The notes under the pieces: model-generated
Database searches by the model: none
What the model was told of the DNA's origin: nothing
Seen by the model: the letters and a program-made list of their open reading frames with translations, nothing else
Origin: Desulfocicer vacuolatum DSM 3385
Lineage (GTDB): Bacteria > Desulfobacterota > Desulfobacteria > Desulfobacterales > Desulfobacteraceae
Direction of reading: 5' to 3'
Assembly: GCF_900176365.1 (NCBI RefSeq)
Contig: NZ_FWXY01000012.1
Span: forward strand, 1 to 64,000
Length of the DNA: 64,000 bases
Translations under genes and position numbers: made by a program
Shown here: positions 36,452 to 44,989 of the stretch, one piece after another
How positions within the stretch are numbered: the first letter of the stretch is position 1
Layout: every line of letters starts with the position of its first letter

Positions 36452-37748
36452 GTTGACAGCGCTTCCCTTTATAAATTGGGAAACAGGGACAATCACCCTG
36501 CCCCATTCCAGTAAAAATTCAGATTTTAATCCAGCCGCCCCCACCTCACAAGTAATGATTGCCGGTGACTGGGCTCCCATTCGGCATTTTGCTCCCATTG
36601 TTGCAAATAATCCGGTATCTATTTATGGCGATGTCTATCCCCTGCTCACAGCATCTGATCTTTCCATTGTGAACCTGGAAGCCCCCTTAAGTGATTATGG
36701 GCTGCCCATATGGAAAAGCGGGGCTGTATTCAAGGGCGAAAAATGCCATGTAAAAGGACTCACAAGCGTTCCCTTTGATGTGGTGACCCTGGCCAACAAT
36801 CATATGTTTGACTTTGACCGGGAGGCTTTCCAGGACACACTGGACACCCTGGATGAAAACAATATCAAACATCTGGGGGCCGGAAACACCCTTGAGGATG
36901 CCCGGAGACCGCTCATTATGAAGGTGAATGATCTCGTCATCGGCCTTGTCAATTTCAGTGAAGGAGAAGATCTGAAAGGGGCTGAAGAGCAAAAACCCGG
37001 TGTCATGGGCTGGGATCTGGACGGTGTGGAGAAAACCATAAAAGAATTAAAAGGCAAGGTTGATTTTATCATTGCCATCAGCCATTGCGGCATTGAATAT
37101 ATCCCTTTTCCACCGCCCTATGTGACCCGGGCGTTCCAGCGCATGGCCGATGCCGGAGCCGACATGGTCATCGGGCATCACCCCCACGTACCCCAGGGGA
37201 TTTGTGTACACAATGGGGTTCCCATCTGCTACAGCCTGGGCAATTTTGTGTTTTTCCAGGACACCCCTTTGATACACCGGAAACAGGGCTACATGGTAAA
37301 AGCAATTTTACAGAAAAATCAGCCACCGGCCCTGGAATTGATTCCCTATGAAATCCATACAAAGGGAATATCATTATTAAATGGCGCTGTGCGGGAAAGA
37401 TTTTTTTCCGAATTAAAGGAAATATCAATGCCCCTTGACACCCAAAAGGGCATTGAAGATGCCTGGCACGGTTTTCTCCACCACTACGGCACAAAGGGAT
37501 TTGTCAAAGAAATTGAAATGCTCATGAACCGCATGGAGGAAGAACCGGAAAAAGGTGCGGCCATGTTCAGAAATCGCTTAACCACCCTACAGCATTTCCA
37601 CCACTGGAAGGATGCCTTGACCCGCATGATAGACGGAACCATAGATCATTCCCCCCAATGGGCAAGGGACCTTACCCACCAATGGCTCACCCGGACCCTG
37701 GACGATGCAAAAAAAGCCGTGGATAACATTCAGGAAAAAAAACAATGA
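36432..37748 (+). CDS. CapA/PgsA-like metallophosphatase-fold protein without signal peptide
   Basis: About 438 residues from ATG 36432, or 431 from TTG 36453, which has AGGAG ten bases upstream. It matches the poly-gamma-glutamate synthesis CapA family: IAGDW near 43-47, SDLSIVNLEAPLS, VTLANNHMFD, ISHCGIEY, and GHHPHVPQG. Classical CapA/PgsA is membrane-anchored and part of a polyglutamate export machine. This protein has no signal or membrane segment, so it should be cytosolic, and no capB or capC is nearby. It overlaps both neighbours, alr by about 20 bases and the racemase-like gene by four. Its biochemical role is unknown. Confidence 0.85.
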   Translation: MERRIDKLTALPFINWETGTITLPHSSKNSDFNPAAPTSQVMIAGDWAPIRHFAPIVANNPVSIYGDVYPLLTASDLSIVNLEAPLSDYGLPIWKSGAVFKGEKCHVKGLTSVPFDVVTLANNHMFDFDREAFQDTLDTLDENNIKHLGAGNTLEDARRPLIMKVNDLVIGLVNFSEGEDLKGAEEQKPGVMGWDLDGVEKTIKELKGKVDFIIAISHCGIEYIPFPPPYVTRAFQRMADAGADMVIGHHPHVPQGICVHNGVPICYSLGNFVFFQDTPLIHRKQGYMVKAILQKNQPPALELIPYEIHTKGISLLNGAVRERFFSELKEISMPLDTQKGIEDAWHGFLHHYGTKGFVKEIEMLMNRMEEEPEKGAAMFRNRLTTLQHFHHWKDALTRMIDGTIDHSPQWARDLTHQWLTRTLDDAKKAVDNIQEKKQ

Positions 37749-38659
37749 GTCGGACACAGGAGATAAAGAAGCGGGCACACACCATTTTGGTCACAGACTC
37801 AGGATTGGGGGGATTGTCGGTGTTCACGGAAATTGCCAACCGGCTCAAGGCCGGTTCTCCCTGGCAGCGGGTCAATCTTGTCTATTTCAATGCATGGCCG
37901 GAGGTGGACCGCGGGTATAATCATTTACCGGACATGGATACCAAGGCCCGGGTATTTCACAATGCCATGACGGCCATGGCAGTCCATGAACCGGACCGGA
38001 TCTTTATTGCCTGTAACACCCTTTCGGTGATTTATCCCCTGACCCGTTTCAGCACAGAAACCCATATTGAAGTCACCGGCATTGTGGATGACGGGGCTGC
38101 CATGATCCACCAAGAGCTTGTCAACACCCCGGACAGCCGGGTGATCATTTTTGGCACCCCCACCACCACCTCGGCCCGGTCCCACGAAATTCGGCTTAAA
38201 AAAATGGGTATTAAAAAAAATCGCATCATCAACCAAGGTTGCATAAATCTGGCTGGAAAAATTGAAAGGAACCCCTACAGCGATATTGTTCCGGAAATGA
38301 TTGACGACAATGTCAAGCAGGCTGCAGCCAAGATGGAAACCATCCAAGGCCGAGTGTTTGCGGCCCTTTGCTGCACCCATTTCGGGTATTGCCGGGATCT
38401 TTTCGTGGCAGCCGTTAAAAAGTATATCACCGATGATGTGGTTATCCTCAATCCCAACAAAGCCATGGCCCATCGGGCCCTGGCCCATGGAGCCCCTGTG
38501 ACGAATCATCCGGACATTTCCATGCACATTGTATCGCGGATTCCCTGGGAAACGAGTCGCATTGATGCTTACAGTCGCATGTTAAAAGATATTTCCCCGG
38601 AAACAGTGGATGCCCTGGGCAGATATGAGCTGAACCCGGAATTGTTTGACATAATATAA
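37745..38659 (+). CDS. Glutamate-racemase-like protein (Asp/Glu racemase superfamily)
   Basis: A 304-residue protein with the two catalytic cysteines of MurI: Cys90 in ACNTLS and Cys210 in CCTHFGY, and the N-terminal TDSGLGGLSV (17-26). It should racemise an acidic amino acid, most likely glutamate. The second motif (CTHFGY instead of CTHYP) and the length, somewhat longer than typical MurI, mark it as a divergent member, so a dedicated pathway enzyme is possible. It starts within the CapA-like stop (ATGA). Confidence 0.82.
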   Translation: MSRTQEIKKRAHTILVTDSGLGGLSVFTEIANRLKAGSPWQRVNLVYFNAWPEVDRGYNHLPDMDTKARVFHNAMTAMAVHEPDRIFIACNTLSVIYPLTRFSTETHIEVTGIVDDGAAMIHQELVNTPDSRVIIFGTPTTTSARSHEIRLKKMGIKKNRIINQGCINLAGKIERNPYSDIVPEMIDDNVKQAAAKMETIQGRVFAALCCTHFGYCRDLFVAAVKKYITDDVVILNPNKAMAHRALAHGAPVTNHPDISMHIVSRIPWETSRIDAYSRMLKDISPETVDALGRYELNPELFDII

Positions 38660-38680
38660 AAAAAATGGAGATTAACAATA

Positions 38681-39664
38681 ATGAAAAAAGTACTTATCAT
38701 CACCGGTCCTGCCGGTGATGCCCAAGGCTGGGGCGATCTTTCCGTCACCCGGGAGGTATGCAAAGCCATTAACCATGGAGACAACAGCGCTGAAATCGCT
38801 TTTGTCAACGATATGACACAATTTTACAAAGCCATTGAAGAAAAAGAGTATGACATCATCTGGAGCTGCCTTTATTACATCAACAGCAAATCAGATACCA
38901 TTGGTTTAAATGAAGATGGTCAATGGTTTGCCGATATCTTTGATGAAAGAAAAATTCCTTACATTGGCCCCAATGCCGCCACCATGAAGGCATTGATCAA
39001 TAAAACCGCCACCCATGACATCCTCACAGCCAAGGGCATCTCCGTGCCTTATCACTATCAGATTGACCGCAACGACGGGTTGCCGGATTTAACCTATCCC
39101 GCCTTTGTAAAACCAAGCTTTGAGTCCAGGTCTGTTGGTATCAGTGATGACAGCGTGGTCAATTCCGAAGCTGAACTGAAAAAAAGGGTGGCTCACATCC
39201 ACGACACCTATGATCAGCCCGCCCTGGTTGAAGAGTATCTTCCCGGCGATGAGTACACGGTTTTAATGTTGGGCAATGGCGAACATCAAGAGTTTTTACC
39301 CGGTCAGGTGCTGGTAGACCCCTCACTTTTCGGCAAATACCCCATACTCAGAAGTGACCTGAGAGGAGTGGGTGCCACCAAAATCAGACCTGCCGGTGAA
39401 TATTCAGACCCGGCAAATGAACTGTGCCTCCAGGCCATGGAGGCCCTTAACTGTCTGGATCATGTGCGGGCTGACATGCGTATGGATGCCAATGGGGTTC
39501 TTAAAATCATCGAAGTCAACGGCATTCCAGGATTAAAGCCCATCAAAAGCTGGAGTCCCCAGATGTTCACCATGCACCACCCCTCTGGTGATGAAACCCG
39601 GGATTACATAAAACTGGTGAATCACATTGTTACTTCTGCACTGGCACGGTTTAACCTCATGTAA
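38681..39664 (+). CDS. D-Ala-D-Ala-ligase-like ATP-grasp enzyme
   Basis: A 327-residue ATP-grasp ligase. FVKPSFESRSVG (about 143-154) is the nucleotide loop, EEYLPGDEYTV follows, and the metal-binding RADMRMD...IIEVNGIPGL stretch is near 260-285. Key acidic residues and the Asn of the ExN motif are present. Compared with Ddl, the loop reads SRSVG instead of GSSVG and the final motif lacks PGMT, so the acceptor may differ from D-alanine. It lies 22 bases after the racemase-like gene. A ligase of D-amino acids into a dipeptide or depsipeptide is the best guess. Confidence 0.82.
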   Translation: MKKVLIITGPAGDAQGWGDLSVTREVCKAINHGDNSAEIAFVNDMTQFYKAIEEKEYDIIWSCLYYINSKSDTIGLNEDGQWFADIFDERKIPYIGPNAATMKALINKTATHDILTAKGISVPYHYQIDRNDGLPDLTYPAFVKPSFESRSVGISDDSVVNSEAELKKRVAHIHDTYDQPALVEEYLPGDEYTVLMLGNGEHQEFLPGQVLVDPSLFGKYPILRSDLRGVGATKIRPAGEYSDPANELCLQAMEALNCLDHVRADMRMDANGVLKIIEVNGIPGLKPIKSWSPQMFTMHHPSGDETRDYIKLVNHIVTSALARFNLM

Positions 39665-39807
39665 GACAACCTGCCCCCTTTCATTCAATCGCCACAAGGT
39701 AGCATGGGGGAATTCATGATAATAAAACTGCTCACTTTTGCATGGAGAACTCCGGATAGCCGCCATGAAGTTTATTCATATTGAGTAGTGCAACGTCAAA
39801 TCTTAAT

Positions 39808-39870
39808 TTTAGGATAACTGCTTCTGAACAGGCCGGAGTCACACCGGTCTGGAAGATGTATCATCCTAAA
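39808..39870 (+). ncRNA. Candidate structured leader upstream of the amidohydrolase-like gene
   Basis: Three nested stems on one axis: TTTAGGAT with ATCCTAAA, CTTC with GAAG, and CAGGCCGG with CCGGTCTG (one G-T pair), closing a seven-base loop AGTCACA. It is 83 bases upstream of the next start, in a 288-base gap between two genes of the cluster. It could be a riboregulator, an attenuator or a processing site. No known riboswitch class was recognised. Confidence 0.4.
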
Positions 39871-39952
39871 TATTAGCCTTGACTATGCAGTAGATTGTTT
39901 TCCATGAACTCCCTAATAAGCTAAAATTGAAAATAATATCAGGAAAAATACC

Positions 39953-40768
39953 ATGCCTCTGCCTTTTATCGATTCAATCAAAAAACAAATTTCCCAACAG
40001 GACCACATTTATGGGACAGACTCCTCCCGGGGATTTGCCTATGACTTTGATTTTTCCACTCCCGTCATTGCCACGGCCATCCATGCAGGCCACCATGTCC
40101 GGGATGAGTTAATCCCTTTTATGGAAATTCCCCGGGAACAGCGACTGTTTGAAGAAGACACCGCCACAGAAAAAATGATTCAAAGGCTTCCCAATACCAT
40201 ATGGGCTCTGGAATCCCGGGCGGTGTACGATTTAAATCGATCCCCGGATATGGCACTGCCCCTGACCCCGGAAAAATTCTGGGGTATCAAAGTATATAAA
40301 AAACACCCCCCCCCGGAAATGAACAAAAAAAGTCTGGAATCCCACGCCCGATTCTACGATTTCATGGGAACCGTTATTTCACACATGCTGGACAAGTTTA
40401 ATATCTGCATTGTTCTGGACATCCACTCTTACAATATTTCCCGCCAGATAGAAAAAGGATTTGCATCCCCCCCTGTATTTAACCTGGGGACAGAATCCAT
40501 TGACCGCTCCAAATGGAAAGAACAAATCCAGGCCTGGCTGATGGCCCTTGAAACAATCTCCCTGCCCCGGGAAATAACCACCACCGTGTCAGAAAATGAA
40601 GTTTTTTCGGGTAAAGGATATTTGTGTCAATGTTTGAGTACATGGGATGACCGTATCCTGGTATTGCCCACGGAAGTGGCCAAGGTGTACATGGATGAAC
40701 ATACAGGAAAGGTGTACGATGATGTTATTGGGGCCCTTGCAAATGAATTTCATAGAATCATTCACTGA
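39953..40768 (+). CDS. N-formylglutamate-amidohydrolase-like protein
   Basis: A 271-residue member of the FGase (HutG2) family. Metal or catalytic motifs are AIHAGHHVRDE with His44 and His47, and LDIHSYN near residue 145. The classical enzyme hydrolyses N-formyl-glutamate in histidine breakdown, but no hut genes are present. FGase-like proteins elsewhere occur next to ATP-grasp ligases, so here it may trim or hydrolyse an N-acyl- or peptidyl-glutamate made by the cluster. ATG with AGGA nine bases upstream. Confidence 0.82.
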   Translation: MPLPFIDSIKKQISQQDHIYGTDSSRGFAYDFDFSTPVIATAIHAGHHVRDELIPFMEIPREQRLFEEDTATEKMIQRLPNTIWALESRAVYDLNRSPDMALPLTPEKFWGIKVYKKHPPPEMNKKSLESHARFYDFMGTVISHMLDKFNICIVLDIHSYNISRQIEKGFASPPVFNLGTESIDRSKWKEQIQAWLMALETISLPREITTTVSENEVFSGKGYLCQCLSTWDDRILVLPTEVAKVYMDEHTGKVYDDVIGALANEFHRIIH

Positions 40769-40895
40769 ATTAAGAATATTTACAAGAACCATTGATGCCA
40801 TATCATTATTACAACGACTATTTTATCACTCTCCTTTATAGACATCTTATATAAATGAATGGCGTTCAAATGCCACCCATTTATGCAAATTTCGA
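40769..40895. other. Gap after the amidohydrolase-like gene
   Basis: Together with repeat D2 and the following bases up to 41105, a gene-free gap of about 337 bases. I see no terminator or frame in this part. Confidence 0.5.
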
Positions 40896-41024
40896 GGCTT
40901 GGTCATAACGTGGGCCATTTTGTAGTGAAATTTTAGGGGTAAAAAAATAATGACTTTAATCACGGTGCGTTGCGGTCAATAGAATTGTATTTCACGTATA
41001 GTGGCCCAGCTTATGATCAAGCCC
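40896..41024 (-). repeat. Repeat family D, copy 2 (MITE-like, inverted)
   Basis: Reads GGCTTGGTCATAACGTGGGCC at the left and CACGTATAGTGGCCCAGC followed by TTATGATCAA at the right, the inverse of 30047-30171. The ends agree closely while the centre differs. Confidence 0.8.
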
Positions 41025-41105
41025 AAATTTCGTATCTTTGGACATGCAAGGGGAAACAATTCATAAAAAGGGCTGATTCAATGCCGATTTTGCATATGTC
41101 AAGTA

Positions 41106-41729
41106 TTAATCAATGGGCACCAATACTTTTTTAAGGCCCCATCCTATAGGGTGGGGCTCCTTGCATGAAAGTGTCAAATATTGATTTATTCCTCCCCTCT
41201 TTTTCACATATAGAAAAAAGTTATCCTCGTTGATGAGATGAATATATTGGCTTTTTACAAGATGTGGCAGGCTGGAGGAAACATTTTTGAAGAAATAACC
41301 CTTTCGAGTGTATTCAGCATAGGTAGCATTATTGATTTTAACATATTTGTGCTTTGAGGCTTCATCGTAATAAACGCTCCCCATTGCCTTAGGCAAAGTG
41401 GTTGTATTGCCAAACGTGGTAGCACTTTTATAGAATGAATTTTGAATTATCTGATCGGCTCTGGCAATGTCATACCCTGCCTTGGCCCTGGCAATATCCT
41501 CGATGATCATATCTCTGTTAGAAATAATAAATATCAAAATCTTTTTGCAATCCATACGACCTGTATCCCCCATATTTATGTTCGGAAATTCGGCCATGAC
41601 AGAATAAAATTGTGTCAGGCAAAGGACAGCGTTGGATGCCGCAGATATGTCAATATCGTCATCGCTCCAGGCATTCCCTGCGAGGAAAAGAGATAACATG
41701 AGTGCTGTTAAAAATTTAAATACTTTCAT
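41106..41729 (-). CDS. Orphan secreted protein, unrecognised
   Basis: A 207-residue protein with a clear signal peptide (about 1-22, cleavage after NAWS). The mature part has three cysteines and no motif I recognise. A helical segment around 65-95 precedes a lysine- and tyrosine-rich second half. It stands alone in AT-rich, repeat-bordered DNA between the D-amino acid cluster and selC, and its base composition looks lower in GC than the neighbours, which hints at horizontal origin. Likely periplasmic or exported. Confidence 0.65.
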   Translation of the reverse strand: MKVFKFLTALMLSLFLAGNAWSDDDIDISAASNAVLCLTQFYSVMAEFPNINMGDTGRMDCKKILIFIISNRDMIIEDIARAKAGYDIARADQIIQNSFYKSATTFGNTTTLPKAMGSVYYDEASKHKYVKINNATYAEYTRKGYFFKNVSSSLPHLVKSQYIHLINEDNFFLYVKKRGGINQYLTLSCKEPHPIGWGLKKVLVPID

Positions 41730-42574
41730 AATCCCCTCCTATAAGTTTGATGGAATAAAAAACTTAACAGTTGTATTGCAATTCGGCATCCCCCTTTCCA
41801 AGCATGCCATGGGAAATTGAACCCAGGGAACTGTGGTCTGTTGGGTTGACATATCACATCCGTGCCGATCATTTTGGGAGAAACAGAAGAAAAATCAGCA
41901 ATAATTGATGAACCTGTAAAAAGTCGGCTTATGATTTTTCAACCACACAATATGGCATTCAAGCCCACCATAGATACAACATAATGTGGTTGAGACTCGA
42001 ACTCTGGACTCTTTACGGGACCATCATAATTGATGCTAAAAAATATAAACTCTCATGAAAAAAAAGAAGGGAAGAGGACAAGAGGGCAGTAAAAACAATT
42101 CTGAAAAATATCGAAAAAAATTGAAATCAGCAACGTGATCTGGAATGTATGCTCGAAAATCATAATGACAAATTACCAGATTTTGCTATTTAAATCAAAC
42201 ACTAAAGTCCATGGAACACCGCAACAACTCGGCCATTAAATAAGGCGCAAACCACAAATTTTCACCTCTGACCCGGGGGGGAACCCGGGAAACTCATTCT
42301 GGGTCAGCAGCAACTCACCAACTAAAATTTCCTGATTTTCATCAGTCTATTGATTGTTTATAATGCTGAATTATCGCAAGGTCGAGTTTAATTTTCATAG
42401 AATTTGCCATGGAAACAGCAAAACCTCATTTTATTCTTCCTGCCCGCACAAATCCCAGTTATAGGCAAATACTTTATAATTTCAAGGCTATACAGAACTC
42501 AACTCAAAGCAACTATAAAATAAAAAGCAGAAAATTTTAGACCACCAATATCCCCATCAAAATCAACAAAAGGC
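41730..42574. other. Gene-poor region before selC
   Basis: About 850 AT-rich bases without a convincing gene on either strand. On the minus strand, 41985-42033 contains GAGTTCGAGTCTC, which looks like a decayed tRNA T-arm. A nested hairpin lies at 42268-42307. Otherwise nothing was recognised. Confidence 0.5.
42268..42307. repeat. Nested hairpin before selC
   Basis: CTGACCC and GGGTCAG form the outer stem, and two CCCGGG units inside can pair with each other. About 40 bases, strongly GC-rich in AT-rich surroundings. Function unknown. Confidence 0.45.
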
Positions 42575-42602
42575 TTGACAATCAAGGCTCATTGGGTATA
42601 GA
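42575..42602 (+). promoter_or_regulatory. Sigma-70-type promoter of selC
   Basis: TTGACA at 42575-42580 and TATAGA at 42597-42602 with a 16-base spacer. The tRNA 5' end is about 14 bases after the expected start point. The match to consensus is good. Confidence 0.7.
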
Positions 42603-42622
42603 AAAGGGCATCTTTTCACCAC

Positions 42623-42720
42623 GGAAGTGCGCGGCTTACTGGTGAGGCCCTCGGACTTCAAATCCGATGTGGGGCGCTAAAACCGTCCCGGGTGGGTTCG
42701 ATTCCCATGCACTTCCGCCA
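42623..42720 (+). tRNA. selC: tRNA-Sec (anticodon TCA)
   Basis: A 98-base selenocysteine tRNA including CCA. It has the long 8-bp acceptor stem GGAAGTGC / GCACTTCC, anticodon loop with TCA (CTTCAAA between CTCGGA-type stem arms), an extended variable arm (GGGGCGC...GTCCCG region), and a T-loop TTCGATT. It decodes UGA at SECIS sites, so the organism makes selenoproteins. No selA, selB or selD is in the window; yedF at 47446-48057 is a related selenium gene. Confidence 0.95.
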
Positions 42721-43202
42721 TCCATATTAATAAAATCAGCAACTTATATTTAAAAAAGCGTACAAAAATACATCCAAATCCAGAATGATTCATCCTGGGC
42801 CTGGATAAATTTTATGGCTCTAAAATTAATTTTTTACCCGATTTTATTTTGATAATCCCAATCCCTTCGCCGTCCAACTGAGGCATGCGTCCTGCATAAA
42901 GTTGAATACGATCTGACCAACAAGCTTTTCATTATCTGGAGATCTACCAGCGCAAGAATGCTGGTTAGCATCACCAGACCCCATAAAAGCCACATCACCC
43001 CAATAAAATTTTTTTTATGATCTTGGCAGACTGTTCTTGATCAATTCTTAAAAAAATCTTTACATGGGCCTATTCAATCTGGTAAAAGATTCGATTTTAT
43101 TTAAAAATTTTCCCACCCCAGAGACGAGGCATGGGGGGATTAGAACATCCCCATAAAAAATATTTATCACTCCCAATTAAAAGGCTCAGGAGTTATTCCC
43201 AA
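42721..43202. other. Gap between selC and ychF
   Basis: About 480 AT-rich bases. An imperfect palindrome CCAGAATGATTCATCCTGG at about 42780-42798 may end the selC transcript. On the minus strand, about 42800-43000, two overlapping short frames stay open, one with a hydrophobic stretch, but neither is convincing. Confidence 0.45.
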
Positions 43203-44300
43203 ATGAAAATTGGAATTGTCGGGTTGCCCAATGTTGGCAAATCCACCTTGTTTAATGCGCTGACCAAAGCCGGTGCCGAGGCCAGTAATTACCCGTTTTG
43301 CACCATTGAACCCAACGTTGGCATTGTTAAAGTTCCGGATAAACGCCTTGATGTTCTGGCAAACCTGGGCAGATCAAACAAAATCATTCCCACAGTCATA
43401 GAGTTTGTTGACATTGCAGGCCTGGTAAAAGGTGCCTCCAGGGGCGAAGGCCTTGGGAACATGTTTCTGGGACACATCCGGGGGGTGGAGGCCATCGCCC
43501 ACGTGGTTCGCTGCTTTGATGATGACAATATCACCCATGTTCACGGTGGAATAGACCCAGTGGGAGATGTGGAAACCATCAACCTGGAATTAATTTTATC
43601 TGACCTTGAGCTGGCTGAAAAAAGAATTGCCACAGAGGAAAAAAAGGCAAAAAGCCAGGATAAAGATGCAAAAACAAAACTCAGCGGACTTTTAAAAATA
43701 AAAGCGGTGCTTGAGGATGAGAAACCTGTCAGAACAGCGAATCTCACAGACCGGGAAAAACTGCTGATTTCCCGGGAAACCCAGTTCCTCACCAATAAAA
43801 AAGTGATTTATGTTGCCAATGTGGGTGAGGAGGAAGTTGGAGATGCAGAAAATAGCCCCCATGTACAGGAATTAAAAGCCTATGCTGATCTCAACGGAGA
43901 CGGGCTGGTATGTGTGTCTGCAAAAATAGAGTCTGAACTTTCTGAAATGGATGAGGATGAAGCAGAAATTTTCCTGGGGGATTTGGGTTTAAAAGAGTCG
44001 GGCTTTGCACGTCTTGCCCGGGAAGCCTATTCTCTTTTGGATTTAATCTCTTTTCTCACCACCGGAGAAAAAGAAACCCGGGCCTGGACCATTAAAAAAG
44101 GCACCAAAGCTCCCCAGGCCGCCGCCGTGATTCACACTGATTTTGAAAAACATTTTATCCGGGCAGAGGTTGTTCCCTACGAAGATCTGGTGGCATCAGG
44201 CTCATGGGCATCGGCAAGGGAGAATGGTAAATTAAGAACCGAAGGCAAAGGCTATGTATTCCAGGATGGTGAAGTCACCGTGTTTTTAACCAGTGCCTAA
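43203..44300 (+). CDS. ychF: Redox-regulated ATPase YchF
   Basis: A 365-residue Obg-family P-loop protein that prefers ATP and associates with ribosomes. The P-loop GLPNVGKST is at 7-15, the switch DIAGLVKGASRGEGLGN follows, a coiled-coil insert lies around 125-195, and the C-terminal TGS-like domain ends with the GYVFQDGEV motif. ATG 43203 has AGGAG ten bases upstream and gives the standard length; in-frame codons further upstream are not needed. Confidence 0.96.
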   Translation: MKIGIVGLPNVGKSTLFNALTKAGAEASNYPFCTIEPNVGIVKVPDKRLDVLANLGRSNKIIPTVIEFVDIAGLVKGASRGEGLGNMFLGHIRGVEAIAHVVRCFDDDNITHVHGGIDPVGDVETINLELILSDLELAEKRIATEEKKAKSQDKDAKTKLSGLLKIKAVLEDEKPVRTANLTDREKLLISRETQFLTNKKVIYVANVGEEEVGDAENSPHVQELKAYADLNGDGLVCVSAKIESELSEMDEDEAEIFLGDLGLKESGFARLAREAYSLLDLISFLTTGEKETRAWTIKKGTKAPQAAAVIHTDFEKHFIRAEVVPYEDLVASGSWASARENGKLRTEGKGYVFQDGEVTVFLTSA

Positions 44301-44314
44301 GTGTCAAGACTCAA

Positions 44315-44989
44315 TCACCGGGCAGTGGCAATCCAAATGGTGTGTTTCCCCCCTTTATTGTTGGGTCTGGCAGAAACAGTATGCACTTTTGGATCAAATC
44401 CTGCCAGCTTTAACCGTTGGGTAAAGGGTGCGCAGTCTTTGGCAGACCACACGGCAAGGACGCCACCGGGGGCAAGGCGCCCCTTGAGCATACCAAGCCC
44501 GGCCTTATTGTAGAGGTTATTATTGCCTGTCTGGGTCAATCCTTCAGGCCCATTGTCCACATCCAGAATAATGGCATCAAAATATTGATTACCATTATTA
44601 AGAAAAGGGATGATGTCCTGGGTCACGATCTCCACCCGTTGATCCGTTACAGCATGATCGCACAGATGCCCCAGGAACGCATCATGCCATTGAACCATGG
44701 CAGGTAAAAGCTCCACCTGGATTACTCTGGCATCGGATTCCAAATGATTCAGGGCCGATGCCAGGGTAAATCCCATGCCCAGCCCCCCAATCACCACCTT
44801 TGCGCCCCGGCGATGGGAAATGAGATTGCAGGCCAGTTTTGCCAGCACTTTTTCCGATGAGAACATGCGGCTGTTCATCAACTCCTGCCCATCCACCCGG
44901 ATGGAAAATTCCTGACCCCGCCGGAGCAGAATCACCTCATTTTTACCATCCGGTGTGGGGGCTACGTCCAGTTGTTTCCAGGGAATCAT
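44315..44989 (-). CDS. Spermidine-synthase-like methyltransferase-fold protein
   Basis: A 224-residue Rossmann-fold protein with GGLGMGFTLASAL (about 68-80) as the nucleotide-binding loop, QVELLP as the acidic end of strand 2, and ILDVDNGPEGL near the expected active site. This pattern is found in a group of short spermidine-synthase-like proteins in which polyamine synthesis is not proven. The start overlaps the rlmD stop by four bases, so they are co-expressed. Confidence 0.75.
   Translation of the reverse strand: MIPWKQLDVAPTPDGKNEVILLRRGQEFSIRVDGQELMNSRMFSSEKVLAKLACNLISHRRGAKVVIGGLGMGFTLASALNHLESDARVIQVELLPAMVQWHDAFLGHLCDHAVTDQRVEIVTQDIIPFLNNGNQYFDAIILDVDNGPEGLTQTGNNNLYNKAGLGMLKGRLAPGGVLAVWSAKDCAPFTQRLKLAGFDPKVHTVSARPNNKGGKHTIWIATAR

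Noticed and set aside
42834-42995. 53-residue minus-strand frame with a hydrophobic stretch, between selC and ychF
   Set aside because: A second overlapping frame on the same strand is equally open, and there is no proper ribosome site, so neither is convincing.
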